A stretch of DNA of 6,762 nucleotides from Opitutia bacterium (GCA_947378905.1 CANCLV010000053.1:1-6762); one strand, 5' to 3'. Shown: positions 1-6,735, counted from the stretch's first letter. Program-made: numbers and translations. Notes: generated by a model from the sequence alone, not told the origin.

Positions 1-381
1 GATCGAGCGATTGTGGATGCGATTTGCAACGGACTTGGGATGACTTTAGAAATCCCTGAAAACATGTTCGATGCTGTGACCGCTGTCTCAGGCAGTGGAC
101 CTGGTTTTTTCTTTGAAACCATTTCAGCCTATGAAGAAGCAGCTGTTGAACTTGGATTTACGCCCGTTCAAGCACAGTTGCTCGTAAGACAAACCTTCTT
201 GGGTTCGCTAGGCTTATTGCAGTCGACCCAGGAGACGCCTGAAACTTTACGCAACCAAGTCACCTCGCCCGGTGGAACGACCAAAGCGGGCTTAGACGCT
301 CTCGCTAAGAATCAATTCCGCGAAACGATTAAGGCAGCCTTATTAGCCGCCAAAAATCGTTCCGAAGAATTAGGAAAATAG
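1..381 (+). CDS. proC: Pyrroline-5-carboxylate reductase, C-terminal part (5' end cut by window edge)
   Basis: This is the C-terminal 126 residues of the enzyme that reduces 1-pyrroline-5-carboxylate to L-proline with NAD(P)H, the last step of proline synthesis in the cytoplasm. The frame is open from base 1 to the TAG at 379-381. The first ATG in the frame (13) is internal, since no family member starts so late. The visible part matches the all-helical dimerisation and catalytic domain. It has the AVSGSGPGFFF segment (the family has GSGPAY at this place) and, further on, the signature VTSPGGTTKAGLDAL. The family is usually about 260-280 residues, so roughly the N-terminal half, including the NAD(P)-binding Rossmann fold, lies outside the window. 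The stop is one base from the stop of the convergent FkbM gene. The identification is firm, but upstream context cannot be seen. Confidence 0.95.
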   Translation, partial: DRAIVDAICNGLGMTLEIPENMFDAVTAVSGSGPGFFFETISAYEEAAVELGFTPVQAQLLVRQTFLGSLGLLQSTQETPETLRNQVTSPGGTTKAGLDALAKNQFRETIKAALLAAKNRSEELGK

Positions 382-382
382 T

Positions 383-1156
383 CTAATCTTTATACCACTC
401 TGCAGGTAGCGGAAATGGAGCGACATGAGCGCCATTATCAAAATCGAGAGGGTGTGGAAAAACTTGAGCAGGACTTTTTTGTTTAATTCGGTCATTTCTC
501 AAAAAAGTGATTTCAAGAACTGGTGGTATGGTAATGCCGTCTTTTACGAAGCCGCGTTCGTAGTTGTTAGGATGCAGGTGAACGACCGTAAAATTTTTAA
601 GAAGTTTATCAAAAAAAACATTTATACTATCTAGATTTTTTCGATTCCAAATGAGATACAGTTGATGAAACTCTATATTCATTATCCTAAATTTGCTAAA
701 GACTTCTTCCGATGTTGAGTTGATTACGGCGTACTCACCCCCTTCAATGTCCATTTGTAAAATGAGATTATGATCGGTTGGTGTGTGACGCTTTACCCAG
801 CTATCTAAGGTTGTATAATCACCAGAATCTTCCTCACCTAGGAATTTCTTTTCGAAAGAGAATAGTGGATGTGAGAAGGCTGGTCCACTGACTGATGCGT
901 CAGCCATATATGAGTGAACACCTCTTTTGGCTAAGTCTAATTCAAAACCAGATGAGTCGCCAACACCTGGAGAATAGCAGGATTGAACGCCTGATAAATC
1001 ATCAGGTAAAAGATAACCGCCATCCCAATTGGGGCCAATACGTATAAGTGGATGTTCTGTTGTATAGGGCCTTAATCTCTTAATGAACTGCATGACCTCG
1101 TCGCGGTCGGGCGATCGTAAGAAGTCTGACAGTGGATTATTAATGATTCCGCTCAT
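383..1156 (-). CDS. FkbM-family SAM-dependent methyltransferase (Methyltransf_21/22-like)
   Basis: A 257-residue soluble protein, probably a methyltransferase using S-adenosylmethionine. Motifs in order are RIGPNWDGGYLLPD (39-52); GVGDSSGFELDLAKRG (64-79), a glycine-rich SAM-binding loop followed by an acidic helix; LQMDIEGGEYAVI (133-145), the FkbM hallmark resembling K/QxDIEGxE; IEFHQL (161-166); HLHPNNY (193-199); and PPVLEITFLR (211-220). There is no signal peptide or membrane segment. FkbM relatives O-methylate sugars, polyketides or other small molecules, but the substrate here cannot be told. The ATG lies three bases after the rhodanese stop, so the gene is probably cotranscribed as the last member of the leuA cluster. 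No glycosyltransferase or polysaccharide gene is adjacent. The gene is AT-rich compared with leuA (about 35% G+C at 481-780; 14 of 60 at 601-660), which suggests recent acquisition. Family certain enough; function open. Confidence 0.85.
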   Translation of the reverse strand: MSGIINNPLSDFLRSPDRDEVMQFIKRLRPYTTEHPLIRIGPNWDGGYLLPDDLSGVQSCYSPGVGDSSGFELDLAKRGVHSYMADASVSGPAFSHPLFSFEKKFLGEEDSGDYTTLDSWVKRHTPTDHNLILQMDIEGGEYAVINSTSEEVFSKFRIMNIEFHQLYLIWNRKNLDSINVFFDKLLKNFTVVHLHPNNYERGFVKDGITIPPVLEITFLRNDRIKQKSPAQVFPHPLDFDNGAHVAPFPLPAEWYKD

Positions 1157-1159
1157 AGT

Positions 1160-1687
1160 TTATTTATTCCAAGGGGCGCGGGCGATGAGTAGACCCATTC
1201 CGCACCAGTCAGTGACTCCAGCAAAAATAAGTCCGGCTCCGATAAAAGCACTCAGAAAATAAAAATTAGGATTAACAAAATATCCGAGTGCTAAGCCTAG
1301 ACAGACTAAACTCCCAGCACCGATACGTACTTGTCGCTCAATTGAAATCATTGCGGCTCCACCTTTTTCTGTAGGGATATTAGCATCCACACAGGCATTG
1401 GTTCCGCCCTCCACAACGAGAAGATTAAACGAGCCTGCTTGAAGAATTTCGGCAGCTTTTCGTGCCCGTCCACCTTTTCCACAGAGTAAAATAATAGCCG
1501 GATTTTGTTTATCACCGACGAGTTTTTGGACGTCAGCGCAACTGATGGTATTTAAAGGCAAATTTACTGCGCCTTGAACTCTGACGCTGCGGTATTCTGC
1601 AGGTGATCTTACATCCACAAAGATTTTATCATGCCCATCGAGTTTCTGTAATTGCTCAACGGAAATGACTTTAAATTTTTCACTCAT
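1160..1687 (-). CDS. YgaP-like rhodanese with C-terminal membrane domain (DUF2892)
   Basis: A 175-residue protein joining a rhodanese (sulfurtransferase) domain to a membrane tail. The rhodanese part (about 5-108) has DVRSPAEYRSVRVQGAVNLPL (25-45) and the active loop CGKGGRAR (69-76). Cys69 is placed to carry the persulfide sulfur. The second part (about 113-175) fits DUF2892: MISIERQVRIGAG, two hydrophobic stretches (about 124-140 and 141-160), then WCGMGLL and the conserved ending PWNK. This is the architecture of Escherichia coli YgaP, an inner-membrane rhodanese whose physiological role is not settled, so the catalytic domain probably faces the cytoplasm. Extra cysteines are at 50, 99, 129 and 162. 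The ATG is two bases after the leuA stop and the TAA is three bases before the FkbM start, which suggests cotranscription with leuA. A metabolic link to leucine synthesis is not evident. No good Shine-Dalgarno site precedes the start. Confidence 0.93.
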   Translation of the reverse strand: MSEKFKVISVEQLQKLDGHDKIFVDVRSPAEYRSVRVQGAVNLPLNTISCADVQKLVGDKQNPAIILLCGKGGRARKAAEILQAGSFNLLVVEGGTNACVDANIPTEKGGAAMISIERQVRIGAGSLVCLGLALGYFVNPNFYFLSAFIGAGLIFAGVTDWCGMGLLIARAPWNK

Positions 1688-1689
1688 GT

Positions 1690-3351
1690 TTATGAGAGTC
1701 GGTTGACGGCACTGACTAAGGCTTTGAGGCCGGCAATCTCAATATTGGGATCTACGCCACATCCCCAAACCGTTTTGCCGCTATCGGACTGTAATGAGAC
1801 ATAAGCTGCGGCCGATGATTCTTCGCCGGAGGATAAAGCGTGTGAGCGATAATCACGCAAAGTGAACTTAGCCCAGCCTTTATTGGCGATGGCATGGACT
1901 AATGCGCTGATTGGACCATTACCATGGCCTTCAATACTCATTTTTTCACCACGGTATTTTACTTCCGCGGTGCACTTCACCGATTCTTTGCTGGTCGACT
2001 GAGTGTTGAAATCAATCAATTCGATGGGCTTAGAAACGTTCACAAATTCTAAACGGAATTTATCGTGAATTTCCTTGGGTGTTAATTCTCGTCCCAAACT
2101 ATCGGCGTATTGTCCGATATTATTTCCCACTTCGGGGTGCATCAACTTGGGTAAATCAAAACCGAATTCGCGGTCTAAAATATAGGCGACTCCACCTTTA
2201 CCGCTTTGCGAGTTAATGCGAATGATGGCTTCGTATGATCGACCAATATCCATGGGGTCGATTGTGAGGTAGGGTACCTGCCAAGTGCTGTGTCCGCCAT
2301 CTTTATTACGACGATCCATGCCTTTCTTAATCGCATCTTGGTGTGAGCCGGAAAAAGCCGTGAAAACTAAATCACCGGCGTAGGGGTGACGTTCATGAAC
2401 GCTCATGCGGGTACAGCGTTCGTAAATTTCTCGAATCTGCGGTAAGTTTTTAAAGTTCAATTCCGGATTAATACCGTGAGAGAACATATTCAGAGCAACC
2501 GTAACGATGTCTAAGTTCCCCGTGCGTTCGCCGTTACCAAACAAGGTGCCTTCGACACGATCAGCGCCTGCCATTAATCCTAACTCAGTAGCAGCAACGC
2601 CCGTTCCACGGTCATTGTGAGTGTGTAATGAAATCACCGCACTCGCGCGATTTTTTAAATGAGTACAGAACCATTCGATCTGATCCGCGTGGGTATTCGG
2701 TGTGCCGGCTTCAACCGTGAGCGGTAAGTTTAAGATAATTTTTCTTTGGGCAGTGGCACCCCAAGCTTTGGAAACGGCTTCGCAAACTTCTAAAGCGTAT
2801 TCAGCCTCGGTTAATACGAAGGTTTCGGGGCTAAACTCAAATTGCCAGTCTGTGTCAGGTAAGGCGTCGGTTAACTCGCGAACCAACTGAGTACCGGCTA
2901 CAGCCATTTCAAGGACTTTTTCTTTCGATAAGCCGAAAACGATTTCGCGCTGGGCAGGATTGGTGGGGGTGTAAAGGTGGACGATGGCACGTCGGGCGCC
3001 TTTTAAGGACTCGATTGTTCGACGGATTAAATGTTCTCGGGCCTGAACTAATACCTGCACGGAAACATCGTTCGGAATTAATTTCTTTTCAATTAACTCT
3101 CGGGTGAAGGCGAATTCGGTGTCAGAGGCGGAAGGGAATCCGATTTCAATTTCTTTGAACCCGATGTCACATAACATTTTAAACATCTCTAATTTTTCCG
3201 AGACGTTCATCGGAATTGCTAAGGCCTGATTGCCATCACGCAAGTCGACCGAGCACCAGCGTGGGGCGTGGGTGATCGACGCATCGGGCCATTGGCGTTT
3301 TTCTAAACGCACCGTTTGGAACGGACGATATTTGGATCCAGGGTTTTGCAT
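1690..3351 (-). CDS. leuA: 2-isopropylmalate synthase, long (yeast/actinobacterial, type 2) form
   Basis: This cytoplasmic enzyme condenses acetyl-CoA with 2-oxoisovalerate to give 2-isopropylmalate, the first committed step of leucine synthesis. At 553 residues it matches the long type-2 LeuA form of yeasts and actinobacteria. The N-terminus KYRPFQTVRLEKRQWP (7-22) is typical of that group. The TIM barrel has SVDLRDGNQAL (34-44) with the metal-binding Asp39, the metal site SLHTHNDRG (241-249; His243, His245) and GNGERTGN (272-279). The STWQVPYLTIDP segment (355-366) and SGKGGVAYIL (383-392) are also family features. The region from about 432 to 553 is the regulatory LeuA dimer domain, which in relatives binds leucine for feedback inhibition. 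It is the first gene of the minus-strand cluster. A terminator lies about 75 bases upstream, so it needs its own promoter, which I could not place. No leucine-codon leader or T-box was seen. The ATG fits the family N-terminus. Confidence 0.97.
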   Translation of the reverse strand: MQNPGSKYRPFQTVRLEKRQWPDASITHAPRWCSVDLRDGNQALAIPMNVSEKLEMFKMLCDIGFKEIEIGFPSASDTEFAFTRELIEKKLIPNDVSVQVLVQAREHLIRRTIESLKGARRAIVHLYTPTNPAQREIVFGLSKEKVLEMAVAGTQLVRELTDALPDTDWQFEFSPETFVLTEAEYALEVCEAVSKAWGATAQRKIILNLPLTVEAGTPNTHADQIEWFCTHLKNRASAVISLHTHNDRGTGVAATELGLMAGADRVEGTLFGNGERTGNLDIVTVALNMFSHGINPELNFKNLPQIREIYERCTRMSVHERHPYAGDLVFTAFSGSHQDAIKKGMDRRNKDGGHSTWQVPYLTIDPMDIGRSYEAIIRINSQSGKGGVAYILDREFGFDLPKLMHPEVGNNIGQYADSLGRELTPKEIHDKFRLEFVNVSKPIELIDFNTQSTSKESVKCTAEVKYRGEKMSIEGHGNGPISALVHAIANKGWAKFTLRDYRSHALSSGEESSAAAYVSLQSDSGKTVWGCGVDPNIEIAGLKALVSAVNRLS

Positions 3352-3422
3352 GCGCCGAAGGTGTTAAATGAAGGATGAGAAAAAGGGGAGGGATAGGCGA
3401 GCGTGGGTTTTAGTCTTAAAAC

Positions 3423-3456
3423 AAAAAAGCCCGCTTGGAATGTCCAGGCGGGCTTT
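3423..3456 (-). terminator. Strong rho-independent terminator after the small basic protein gene
   Basis: A perfect 9-bp outer stem (AAAGCCCGC at 3426-3434 with GCGGGCTTT at 3448-3456) continues through one G-T wobble and four more pairs (3436-3439 with 3443-3446) to a 3-base loop at 3440-3442. Read on the minus strand, the stem is followed by a run of six T (3428-3423), so it terminates transcription moving leftward. It starts about 24 bases after the stop of the small basic protein gene and lies before leuA. It therefore isolates leuA from that gene. The plus-strand T run is only three bases, so it should act mainly in one direction. Confidence 0.92.
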
Positions 3457-3479
3457 CGCAAAAAGGGTGCGACCCGGAC

Positions 3480-3638
3480 TTAAGCTTCTGGTTTGGTCTT
3501 TGGAAGTTTGGTAACGCGCTTGATATCCTTCAAGGCACCGCGTTTCTTGAGTAACTCAACGCGTTCGAAGCGTTTGAGTACATTACGTTTGGCACCGGCA
3601 GAACTGGCGCTTGATTTGAAACTATTGTGCTGGGTCAT
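3480..3638 (-). CDS. Small basic protein, PVC-superphylum signature family (probable)
   Basis: A 52-residue protein with 15 Lys/Arg and only 4 acidic residues. From its composition it probably binds nucleic acid or the ribosome. The pattern MTQHNSFKSS, then KRNVLKRFERVELLKKRG (17-34), then a short basic tail with LPKTK, resembles the small basic protein family found in Verrucomicrobia, Chlamydiae and related phyla (start, H-x-S-[LF]-K, R-N-V-L-x-R-x-E-R, a helix with KK-x-G, then LPK). Its molecular function is, to my knowledge, unproven; a ribosome or RNA role has been suggested. I chose the ATG at 3636-3638 because the family begins with this short M-[ST]-x-H sequence. An in-frame ATG at 3687 would add 17 residues that do not fit. 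The gene stands alone: divergent from the Lpt permease, and closed by its own terminator. A candidate -10 (TATCAT, minus strand, 3707-3712) lies upstream, without a convincing -35. Confidence 0.85.
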   Translation of the reverse strand: MTQHNSFKSSASSAGAKRNVLKRFERVELLKKRGALKDIKRVTKLPKTKPEA

Positions 3639-3830
3639 GTCCGTAAGAAGTGGAAAGGTGGAGAAAAGGCTTGGAGTGTTCGGGGGCAAGGGGAAAACAC
3701 TAAAAAATGATATTAATTCAATAATTGGTCGGTTTGTCGGCCTGGAGATATGGATTTACAGCCTTGCGACCCCTCTAATCGATTACCTTTGGGATTGCTG
3801 GATGGGGCGACTCTGCTGACATCGATAGCG
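3639..3830. other. Divergent intergenic region between the small basic protein gene and the Lpt permease
   Basis: This 192-base spacer must hold at least the promoter for the leftward small basic protein gene, and probably one for the rightward permease cluster. The stretch 3696-3726 is strongly A/T-rich and is the likely promoter core. TATCAT on the minus strand (3707-3712) matches the -10 consensus in 5 of 6 bases, but no good -35 is spaced correctly. A perfect 10-bp palindrome, TAATCGATTA, sits at 3776-3785. Its significance is unknown and short palindromes occur by chance. If the permease starts at ATG 3750 instead of GTG 3831, the last 81 bases are coding. Confidence 0.4.
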
Positions 3831-4952
3831 GTGCGTCTACTCGATCGTTATATTCTCTCAGAATGGGCAAAGGTTTTTAGCCTCTGCTTTGCGAGTTTTT
3901 GCGGAATTCTGGTAATATCCGAAGCCTATAATTGGATTCCTGAATTCATTAATTTAAAAACCTCGTTTCTTAATATCCTTCTTTATTTCTTTTATAGCGT
4001 AGTCATTCGAATTTCGATGATTGTGCCGATTTCGTTGATGGTCTCATCGGTGTTTGTTTTGACCACGATGAACCGAAATCAGGAACTCGCTGCATTACGG
4101 GCCGCTGGCGTAGGCATCGCGCGAATCACCGCGCCGCTTTGGTGGGTTGGCGGATTTTTCACCGCATTGCTTATTTTACTTAATGCGGTGTGGGTGCCTG
4201 ATGCTATTGAAGCACAGAATAGTTTACTCGAACGTGAACAGTTTAATGCCCTGCGTTCAAAGGGCGTATCGGTATTGCCCACGGGTCAGTCGGATTTCGT
4301 CTCATTCGAAAATACCAAGAAGCACCGGTTTTGGCTGATTACACGCTTGGGTTTGAATACAGGCCAGGCTTTTGAAGTCGTTGTGGATTCCTTTGATGAA
4401 AAGGGCCGTCGCATACGTAGTATAAAAGCCGACTTCGCCGAATTTAAAAAAATAAATAATCAGTGGGTGTGGATTTTTAAAGAGGGCCGCGATTCAAAAT
4501 TTAATGCTGAGACGGGGTCGTTATTATCTCAGCCACGTTTTAAGGAATTAAATATTCCCGATTACGATGAAGATCCCGAGGTCATGCTCTTCGCAAAACG
4601 TGAACCCGATACCTTATCGTTTCGCGAAGTGAATCGGTTTGTTAATCAAACAGGTAGCAATGCCGGTGGACGTAATGCTGCTTACGCTATGCGGTATCAC
4701 TCCATTTTGGCTGCCCCAGCAATCTGCTTAGTGGTTATTGCCGTGGCTATTCCATTCTCAGTCGTTGGAGGTCGGGTCAGTCCGATGGTGGGCGTGGCTA
4801 AGGTCTTTGGACTTTTTCTCTTATTTTATTTTATATCTGCGCTGTGTAATGCCTTTGGTAACAGTGGAGCTATTCCACCGGTGGTTGCCGCATGGTTGCC
4901 TGTGATATTAACTATTCTCTGGGTCACACCCAAACTGAGATCCGTAAATTAA
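3831..4952 (+). CDS. LptF/LptG-family LPS export permease (YjgP/YjgQ)
   Basis: An inner-membrane permease of the LptB2FG type, which extracts lipopolysaccharide from the inner membrane and passes it to the periplasmic Lpt bridge. Numbering from the GTG start gives 373 residues, normal for the family. The start VRLLDRYILSEWAKVF matches the usual M-x-x-LDRY-x-x-x-E opening. Three hydrophobic regions follow (about 14-32, 46-77 and 100-123), then the beta-jellyroll-like periplasmic domain (about 124-285), then three more membrane helices (about 292-312, 320-340 and 350-366). NRNQELAALRAAG (81-93) is the conserved cytoplasmic coupling-helix region contacting the ATPase LptB. An in-frame ATG at 3750 would add 27 residues with no family match, and its GGAG is only two bases from the ATG, so I prefer GTG 3831. 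LptF and LptG cannot be told apart here. The partner and LptB are not in the window. The stop abuts the next gene. Confidence 0.9.
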   Translation: MRLLDRYILSEWAKVFSLCFASFCGILVISEAYNWIPEFINLKTSFLNILLYFFYSVVIRISMIVPISLMVSSVFVLTTMNRNQELAALRAAGVGIARITAPLWWVGGFFTALLILLNAVWVPDAIEAQNSLLEREQFNALRSKGVSVLPTGQSDFVSFENTKKHRFWLITRLGLNTGQAFEVVVDSFDEKGRRIRSIKADFAEFKKINNQWVWIFKEGRDSKFNAETGSLLSQPRFKELNIPDYDEDPEVMLFAKREPDTLSFREVNRFVNQTGSNAGGRNAAYAMRYHSILAAPAICLVVIAVAIPFSVVGGRVSPMVGVAKVFGLFLLFYFISALCNAFGNSGAIPPVVAAWLPVILTILWVTPKLRSVN

Positions 4953-6107
4953 ATGCTTCAATCTCTACGCCTAAAGTCTGGTCCTCCAGCTCGTGTTATT
5001 TTTGGTCACCCTTGGGCCTTTCTTGGAGAAATTATTTCCAATGGTCCATTACCTAAGTCGGGTGAGTGTGTGGAGTTAATTGATCTTAAGGGTAAAAGTC
5101 TCGGTTCGGGACTATGGAGTAGTAAGTCGCAGATCGCCTGGCGTCGCTATTCCCACCGCCTAGTTTCATTAGACGGTCCGTTGCTCGATGAACTAATCTT
5201 AGCATCTATTCGCCGGCGTGAAAACAAACCTGTGTGCCGATTAATTTGGTCTGAAGCAGATAATTTACCTGGTTTGGTTGTCGATCGTTACAATGATTTG
5301 CTTTCCGTGCAGGCGCTTACTTTTGGCATCGATCAACGCTTGCCACAAATTATTGATTGTTTGAAACGCGAACTACAGCCACGCGAAATTGTGATTCGTA
5401 ATGACGCCTCGGTTCGAAAACTTGAAGGCTTAGATAATAGCATTACCACCGCATCGGGCAATCCGCTCGAACCGTGCTGGATGAAGATAGGGGATATCGA
5501 AGTGCGCGTTGATTTAATGGGCGGCCAGAAAACAGGAATGTATCTCGACCAAATCGAACAGCATGCACGTATCGCTCAGTTAGCGAAAGGCCGTCGCGTG
5601 CTGGATGCCTTTTGTAATCAAGGTGGATTCGGCTTAGCCTGTGCTAAGGCTGGAGCTCTTTCCGTACTGGGCTTGGATTCGTCTGAAGAGGCTATTAAAG
5701 CCGCTCAGTTGGCTGCTGAGCGTAATAAACTCAACGCGAAATTCGAAGTCGCCAATGTGTTTGACTGGTTTGGTGCTAATCGCGAAGTGACCTTCGATCT
5801 GATTATCTTGGACCCGCCACCATTCGCTCGCAGTAAGGAATCGGTCGACGGAGCGATGCGCGGTTACAAAGAACTTAATTTAAGAGCACTTCGTCTGCTG
5901 TCACCCAAAGGTATTTTAGCGACCTATTCGTGCTCGCATCGCATATCCGATGAAATGTATTTTGAGGTTGTAGAATCCGCAGCTCGGGATGCACGCCGAC
6001 AGGCCATACTGCTGGATCGCGTGTCTCAGCCTTCCGATCACCCAATCCTTTTAAATTTCCCTGAAAGTCGTTATTTAAAAGGTTTTATTCTCGAAGTTCG
6101 GTCTTAA
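4953..6107 (+). CDS. rlmI: RlmI-like 23S rRNA (cytosine-C5) methyltransferase with PUA domain
   Basis: A 384-residue SAM-dependent RNA methyltransferase. The E. coli relative RlmI (YccW, 396 residues) makes m5C1962 in 23S rRNA. An N-terminal PUA RNA-binding domain (about 2-70) includes GHPWAFLGEI (18-27). A central domain (about 75-185) has LPGLVVDRY (105-113). The Rossmann domain begins with GQKTGMYLDQ (191-200). Motif I is VLDAFCNQGGFGL (216-228), the ribose-binding acidic residue is in GLDSSEEAI (240-248), motif IV is ILDPPPFARSK (285-295), and motif VI is TYSCSH (324-329). Cys327 is the likely nucleophile, as expected for C5-cytosine methylation. The ATG follows the permease TAA with no spacer base, so translation is probably coupled and the two are in one transcript. 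The exact target base is inferred from the family and is not proven for this organism. Confidence 0.93.
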   Translation: MLQSLRLKSGPPARVIFGHPWAFLGEIISNGPLPKSGECVELIDLKGKSLGSGLWSSKSQIAWRRYSHRLVSLDGPLLDELILASIRRRENKPVCRLIWSEADNLPGLVVDRYNDLLSVQALTFGIDQRLPQIIDCLKRELQPREIVIRNDASVRKLEGLDNSITTASGNPLEPCWMKIGDIEVRVDLMGGQKTGMYLDQIEQHARIAQLAKGRRVLDAFCNQGGFGLACAKAGALSVLGLDSSEEAIKAAQLAAERNKLNAKFEVANVFDWFGANREVTFDLIILDPPPFARSKESVDGAMRGYKELNLRALRLLSPKGILATYSCSHRISDEMYFEVVESAARDARRQAILLDRVSQPSDHPILLNFPESRYLKGFILEVRS

Positions 6108-6132
6108 TCATTATTACTTCTCACTCGACCTT

Positions 6133-6732
6133 ATGATAGTTTCCCTCCGCGGTAAATTAATTGAAGCCACTGTGCTTCGCGTAGTGATTGAATCTGCTGG
6201 CGTGGGCTACGAAGTAAATATTCCCGTAACAACGGCTGAACGTTTACCTAAAGTAGGTTCAGAAATATTTTTACTCATCCATCATGCCTTTCGTGAAGAC
6301 GGCCAAGCGCTGTATGGATTCGCCGTTCCGGAAGAGCGTGATTTTTTCCGTCTACTCGTCGAAAAAGTTTCTGGGGTGGGTCCGAAATTAGCACTCACCA
6401 TTTTAAGTCGTCTGTCGTTACCTGTCTTACGCGACGCGATTATCAGAAGCGACGTCACACTTTTATCTCAGTGCCCTGGTATCGGTAAAAAAACCGCCGA
6501 ACGCTTAGTGGTCGAACTGCGGGACAAATTAGGAGCCGATTTAGGAACTTCTTCCGCCAGTGCTGTATCATCATCAGGTGCACAGCCTTCTGCAGTATCC
6601 GACGCTGTTGCTGCTCTCATTGCACTCGGTAATAAGGCCGCCGATGCGGATAAAGCTGTCCGCGCTGCCGTGCTGAAGCTCGGCTCAGGCGCTACCGCAG
6701 ATCAATTGGTGAAGGCAGCGTTGGGGCGATAA
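6133..6732 (+). CDS. ruvA: Holliday junction branch migration protein RuvA
   Basis: RuvA tetramers bind four-way DNA junctions and load the RuvB motor for branch migration in recombination and repair. The 199 residues match the family length of about 200. Domain I (1-64) has MIVSLRGKLIE, the GVGYEV strand (23-28) and REDGQALYGF (54-63), which keeps the acidic pin residues Glu55 and Asp56 seen in E. coli. Domain II has two helix-hairpin-helix motifs: VEKVSGVGPKLALTIL (76-91) and LSQCPGIGKKTAERLV (111-126). A Ser/Ala-rich flexible linker (about 139-153) leads to domain III (154-199), which contacts RuvB. The gene is complete. It starts 25 bases after rlmI on the same strand, with no terminator between, so it is probably cotranscribed. 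No Shine-Dalgarno site is visible before the ATG. RuvB and RuvC are not in the window. Confidence 0.97.
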   Translation: MIVSLRGKLIEATVLRVVIESAGVGYEVNIPVTTAERLPKVGSEIFLLIHHAFREDGQALYGFAVPEERDFFRLLVEKVSGVGPKLALTILSRLSLPVLRDAIIRSDVTLLSQCPGIGKKTAERLVVELRDKLGADLGTSSASAVSSSGAQPSAVSDAVAALIALGNKAADADKAVRAAVLKLGSGATADQLVKAALGR

Positions 6733-6735
6733 ATT

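Noticed and set aside
425..634. A 69-codon plus-strand open frame inside the FkbM gene
   Set aside because: It lies antisense to the conserved FkbM C-terminal motifs, has no recognisable features, and reflects chance in AT-rich sequence.
383..1687. Rhodanese plus FkbM methyltransferase as a defence or modification island
   Set aside because: There is no integrase, toxin-antitoxin, nuclease or restriction gene nearby, and the surroundings are biosynthetic housekeeping genes. Only the FkbM gene is compositionally odd.
1690..3351. Homocitrate or citramalate synthase instead of LeuA
   Set aside because: The 553-residue length, the KYRPFQTVRLEKRQWP N-terminus and the complete C-terminal regulatory domain fit type-2 2-isopropylmalate synthase throughout.
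3352..3456. Leucine attenuator or T-box upstream of leuA built on the hairpin at 3423-3456
   Set aside because: There is no short leader peptide with leucine codons and no T-box-like sequence or competing antiterminator fold by eye. The hairpin is well placed as a simple terminator of the upstream small gene.
3639..3689. Longer version of the small basic protein from the in-frame ATG at 3687
   Set aside because: The 17 added residues do not fit the family, whose members begin at the short M-[ST]-x-H motif, so the start at 3638 is preferred.
3725..3753. A sigma70-type promoter TTGGTC with a 17-base spacer and ATATGG for the permease
   Set aside because: Both boxes match the consensus poorly, so it cannot be told from chance without transcription start data.
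3493..3819. A 108-codon plus-strand open frame opposite the small basic protein gene
   Set aside because: It is antisense to the recognisable basic protein over most of its length and overlaps the permease leader. Its translation resembles no family I know.
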